Shown here: piece after piece, positions 6,634 to 8,711 of the stretch
Position numbering within the stretch: the stretch's first letter is position 1
How the letters are laid out: every line of letters starts with the position of its first letter
Translations under genes and position numbers: made by a program
NCBI GenBank assembly: GCA_947630935.1
Contig: CANRJL010000041.1
Location: 1-8,711, forward strand
Source of the DNA: an uncultured Bacilli bacterium
GTDB lineage: Bacteria; Bacillota_I; Bacilli_A; RF39; UBA660
Direction: 5' to 3'
DNA length: 8,711 nucleotides
The notes under the pieces: model-generated
What the model saw: the letters and a program-made list of their open reading frames with translations, nothing else
Database searches by the model: none
What the model was told of the DNA's origin: nothing

Positions 6634-7419
6634 GTGGCAAAGATTATAATTTTTAATGAAAAAAGGGTAAATGCTTCTCTTGGACAAGGTCGTAGTTTAG
6701 GACTAACGAGTGCGCAAAAAGATCCTTTAGAAATGAATTTTAAAAATATGGTTTTATTGCATCAACCTGTTGCTGAACCTGAACCTGTTTTGCCAGAAAA
6801 TTTAGAAGAACCAACAAAGGTAGTTTCTGATAAAGTTGTTTTGCCAGAAAATAGTATTCCAGTGATGGATGTAATGAATGGCATTACTACTGATACACAA
6901 GATTCACAAACTGACCAAAATGAAGAAGTAATTGCGCCTTTTACGGCTGATGTTCCAACTATTGAAAGTGTTATTAACCCTTCTTTAGAAAATAATGAAG
7001 TTCCAACTGAAGCTAATGTTATAGAAAAAGCTGCACCTCAAGTTGTACAAGTAATCGAGCCTTCAGTAGAAAATACTGTTTCAGATAATTTGCAATATGG
7101 TTCAGGAGTTGAAATAGTTCCTGAAGAAAAAGAAACAGATTTTGATAAAATGCACAAAGAATTAGATGAATTAGAGAAAAAGCGTTCGGAAAAAATGGCT
7201 GCTATTGATAAAGAATATCAAGAAGCAAAGGAAGCTATTTTCGAAGAATATAAAAAAAAAATAGCTGAAATGATGAATGAAGTTGCCAATTTAAAAGAAC
7301 GGGCAAAAGAACATTTAAAAAATGCTCAAGCTGCTGAGCAAATTGCAACACTTGCTCAACAAAATTCTGAAAATATTCAAACTAATGCTCCCAGTTTAGA
7401 ATTAGCAAAAAGTGCATAA
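6634..7419 (+). CDS. Unknown coiled-coil protein with a Pro/Glu/Val-rich linker
   Basis: This 261-residue protein begins at GTG 6634, immediately after the upstream stop, with a weak AGGTG SD eight bases before. The N-terminal 40 residues look structured and specific (AKIIIFNEKRVNASLGQGRS). Residues about 44-165 are low-complexity and rich in Pro, Glu, Val and Asn, with short repeats such as VLPEN (52-56, 69-73) and NPSLEN/EPSVEN (115-120, 142-147). Residues about 169-245 form a strong coiled coil of Glu/Lys/Ala heptads starting TDFDKMHKELDELEKK. There is no membrane segment or signal peptide. It forms a two-gene unit with the preceding small protein, bounded by a promoter and a terminator. 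A structural or adaptor role is plausible, but no function is assigned. Confidence 0.8.
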   Translation: MAKIIIFNEKRVNASLGQGRSLGLTSAQKDPLEMNFKNMVLLHQPVAEPEPVLPENLEEPTKVVSDKVVLPENSIPVMDVMNGITTDTQDSQTDQNEEVIAPFTADVPTIESVINPSLENNEVPTEANVIEKAAPQVVQVIEPSVENTVSDNLQYGSGVEIVPEEKETDFDKMHKELDELEKKRSEKMAAIDKEYQEAKEAIFEEYKKKIAEMMNEVANLKERAKEHLKNAQAAEQIATLAQQNSENIQTNAPSLELAKSA

Positions 7420-7445
7420 TCTAAGATTTTTTCTTAGATTTTTTT
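7418..7445 (+). terminator. Rho-independent terminator after the coiled-coil gene
   Basis: AATCTAAGA (7418-7426), a five-T loop and TCTTAGATT (7432-7440) form a perfect 9-bp stem, followed by a T-run through 7445. The stem overlaps the TAA stop. It separates the upstream unit from the yutH-like gene, whose promoter begins inside this hairpin. Confidence 0.85.
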
Positions 7446-7464
7446 CATATATTTTATTATGAAA
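7425..7464 (+). promoter_or_regulatory. Putative sigma-E-like promoter giving a leaderless yutH-like mRNA
   Basis: CATATATT (7446-7453) fits the sigma-E -10 CATACAnT at all but one base and ends five bases before ATG 7459, so transcription would start at the start codon. A weak -35 candidate is GATTTTT (7425-7431), 14 bases upstream and within the terminator. No SD is present. From CAT through ATGAAA, 18 of 19 bases match the yunB element at 4427-4445. Confidence 0.5.
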
Positions 7465-8388
7465 GAAAAAATTAGGTTTGAATATAATTTAGAAGTTGAA
7501 GATTTCATTCAAAAAAAAGATTATTGGATGTTTCAAAAAAATAATGATGATTATTACATTGTTAAAGTTCAAAGAAGTCAAGAAGAATTAAATGATTTAA
7601 TAAGTCTTTATCAAGAATTATTAGCAAAAGGTTGTTATGTTCATTTTATTGTGCCAACAATTATGGGTTCTTTTTATTTTACTTATGAAGATAAAATTTA
7701 TGTTTTATTAATAGTTAAGAATGCTAATTTTGAATATTCATTGTTAGATATGTTAAAAAAATGGGATAAAATGCCTGTTTCTTTGCAAAATAGTCATTTA
7801 AATAGATTTCAATGGGAAAATTTGTGGAGTGCTAAGATAGACTATTATGAATATCAAATTAAAGAACTTGGTAAAGGTAAGTCTGTTGTTATTAATACTT
7901 TTGGCTATTTTGTTGGTTTATGTGAAAATGCAATTAGTTATGTTCATCATGTAAATTCCCAATTTCCAACTATTTATGGAAATGTTGTTTTGAGTCATAA
8001 AAGAGTTCATTATCCTAATTATTCTTTGAGTTATGATTGTCCTTTGCAATTTATTTTTGATTTAGAAGTTAGAGATGTAGCAGAATATTTAAAAATGGAA
8101 TCTTTAAATAATCTTGATTATGCGCTTATTGATTTAGAAACTTATTTAAAAGTAAGAAAACTTGATTTATTTTCATTAGGAATGTTGTATGGTAGATTAT
8201 TATATCCTTCTTATTATTTTGATTTATATGAAGAAGTTATGAATTATGATGCTGATGAAGATTGTTTGCTAAATATTATGGAAAAAACTCCTCAAATTGA
8301 AGAGTTTTTAAGAAAAAGTTATACGATAATTTCAAATTATGGGGCAATCGAACCTGTTTATTGGCTCATGAATTCTTCCTCTTTATAA
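7459..8388 (+). CDS. yutH: YutH-like spore coat-associated protein (CotS-type pseudokinase)
   Basis: The 309-residue protein follows the layout of the YutH/CotS family, aminoglycoside-phosphotransferase-fold proteins of the spore coat. Recognisable parts are a kinase-like N-lobe (YYIVKVQRS, about 32-40), WENLWSAKIDYYEYQI (about 119-134), TFGYFVGLCENAISYV (147-162), and FDLEVRDVAEYL (200-211). LYGRLLYPSYYFDLYEEVM (243-261) closes the set, as in YutH. The kinase HGDxHxxN loop appears as HKRVHYPN (180-187): both His and the Asn are kept, but the catalytic Asp is replaced by Arg182, so it is probably catalytically dead. It starts right after a terminator with its own SD-less promoter element, and it overlaps the convergent nifU-like gene by six bases. 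Family assignment is by motif and context. Confidence 0.78.
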   Translation: MKEKIRFEYNLEVEDFIQKKDYWMFQKNNDDYYIVKVQRSQEELNDLISLYQELLAKGCYVHFIVPTIMGSFYFTYEDKIYVLLIVKNANFEYSLLDMLKKWDKMPVSLQNSHLNRFQWENLWSAKIDYYEYQIKELGKGKSVVINTFGYFVGLCENAISYVHHVNSQFPTIYGNVVLSHKRVHYPNYSLSYDCPLQFIFDLEVRDVAEYLKMESLNNLDYALIDLETYLKVRKLDLFSLGMLYGRLLYPSYYFDLYEEVMNYDADEDCLLNIMEKTPQIEEFLRKSYTIISNYGAIEPVYWLMNSSSL

Positions 8389-8616
8389 ATTTATGTTAAT
8401 AACTCCTTTTAATTCAGGAATTTCTTCTTTGATGTATGCTTCAATATTTTCTTTGATTGTAAAATCTTGATAACCACAGTTTTCACAAGCGCCAGATAAT
8501 TTAATATAAAGATAGTTATCTTCATATTTAATAAATTCAACGTCGCCACCTTCTAAATTTAAAAATGGACGAATATCATCTAATAATTCTTTTATTTTAG
8601 CAATTTCTTTTTCCAT
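8383..8616 (-). CDS. yutI: NifU-like iron-sulfur cluster protein (YutI/Nfu)
   Basis: The 77-residue protein is a stand-alone NifU C-terminal (Nfu) domain. It has the LNLEGGDVEFI segment (residues about 19-29), the cluster-binding CENC (Cys44, Cys47) followed by GYQDFTIKENIEAYIKEEIPEL, and a short C-terminus. Nfu proteins hold a [4Fe-4S] cluster at a dimer interface and pass it to cytosolic apoproteins (family knowledge). It is slightly shorter than B. subtilis YutI but the domain is complete. The usual 'GCP' after the second Cys reads GYQ. The ATG has no strong SD (ACGGTA only). Its last codons overlap the end of the yutH-like gene, and no separate terminator is visible. A TATATT at 8634-8629 may be part of its promoter. 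Confidence 0.92.
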   Translation of the reverse strand: MEKEIAKIKELLDDIRPFLNLEGGDVEFIKYEDNYLYIKLSGACENCGYQDFTIKENIEAYIKEEIPELKGVININL

Positions 8617-8645
8617 AATTTTACCGTCAATATAAAATATCTATG

Positions 8646-8711
8646 TTAGACCATATTGATTATCATTCCAATAATCCATAAATAAATAAGAAGTATTAGG
8701 ATAATCTCTAA
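8646..8711 (-). CDS. Possible C-terminal end of a membrane protein entering from the right
   Basis: On the minus strand the frame is open from the window edge to TAA at 8648-8646 and encodes 21 very hydrophobic residues (Leu/Ile-rich, ending GMIINMV). It lies 29 bases upstream of the nifU-like gene on the same strand. This fits the end of a membrane protein, but 21 codons in AT-rich DNA can be open and hydrophobic by chance. Confidence 0.3.
   Translation of the reverse strand, partial: LEIILILLIYLWIIGMIINMV

Noticed and set aside
1..8711. Use of the Mycoplasma/Spiroplasma genetic code (TGA as Trp)
   Set aside because: TGA ends the SDR and YutD proteins at the expected family length, and tryptophans are encoded by TGG.
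1..8711. CRISPR array, transposon or defence/toxin-antitoxin system
   Set aside because: No spaced direct repeats, terminal inverted repeats, transposase motifs or toxin-like gene pairs were seen. The only clear tandem repeat is the ferredoxin tail.

Overview
The window is 8.7 kb of very AT-rich, gene-dense bacterial chromosome. Codon use, Shine-Dalgarno (SD) sites and gene families point to a low-GC Bacillota, probably a gut-type Bacilli/RF39-like lineage; that placement is inference. TGA acts as a stop (470-472, 6295-6297) and Trp is TGG, so this is code 11 and not the Mycoplasma code. No tRNA, rRNA, mobile element, CRISPR array or defence system was seen.

Region 1 (about 2-3112, +) is a tightly packed operon running in from the left. 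It holds the end of a short-chain dehydrogenase, a PLP-dependent YnbB-like enzyme, an RluA-type pseudouridine synthase and an RsuA/RluB-type pseudouridine synthase. The first three genes overlap; the fourth follows after 9 bases. A small stem-loop sits at the convergent junction with region 2.

Region 2 (3119-3421, -) is a single-gene ferredoxin unit with a good promoter, a strong SD and an unusual acidic, tandemly duplicated C-terminal tail.

Region 3 (3533-8388, +) holds an acidic tail-anchored protein of unknown function, a YunB sporulation protein, an unknown protein with a C-terminal membrane anchor, a YutD protein, a two-gene unit of unknowns (a 93-residue protein and a coiled-coil protein) with its own vegetative-type promoter and terminator, and a YutH-like spore-coat pseudokinase. 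Region 4 (8383-8616, -) is a YutI/NifU-like iron-sulfur protein. YunB, YutD, YutH and YutI relatives are also near neighbours in Bacillus subtilis (from memory), so this looks like a thinned-out version of that block with lineage-specific genes inserted.

The most interesting signal is regulatory. yunB and the yutH-like gene carry almost the same 19-bp element (CATATA-A/T-TTTATTATGAAA) that includes the start codon, with no SD. It resembles a sigma-E-type -10 box placed so that transcription would begin at or next to the ATG, which would give leaderless sporulation mRNAs. A related element precedes the unknown gene at 5180, making that gene a candidate new sporulation gene.
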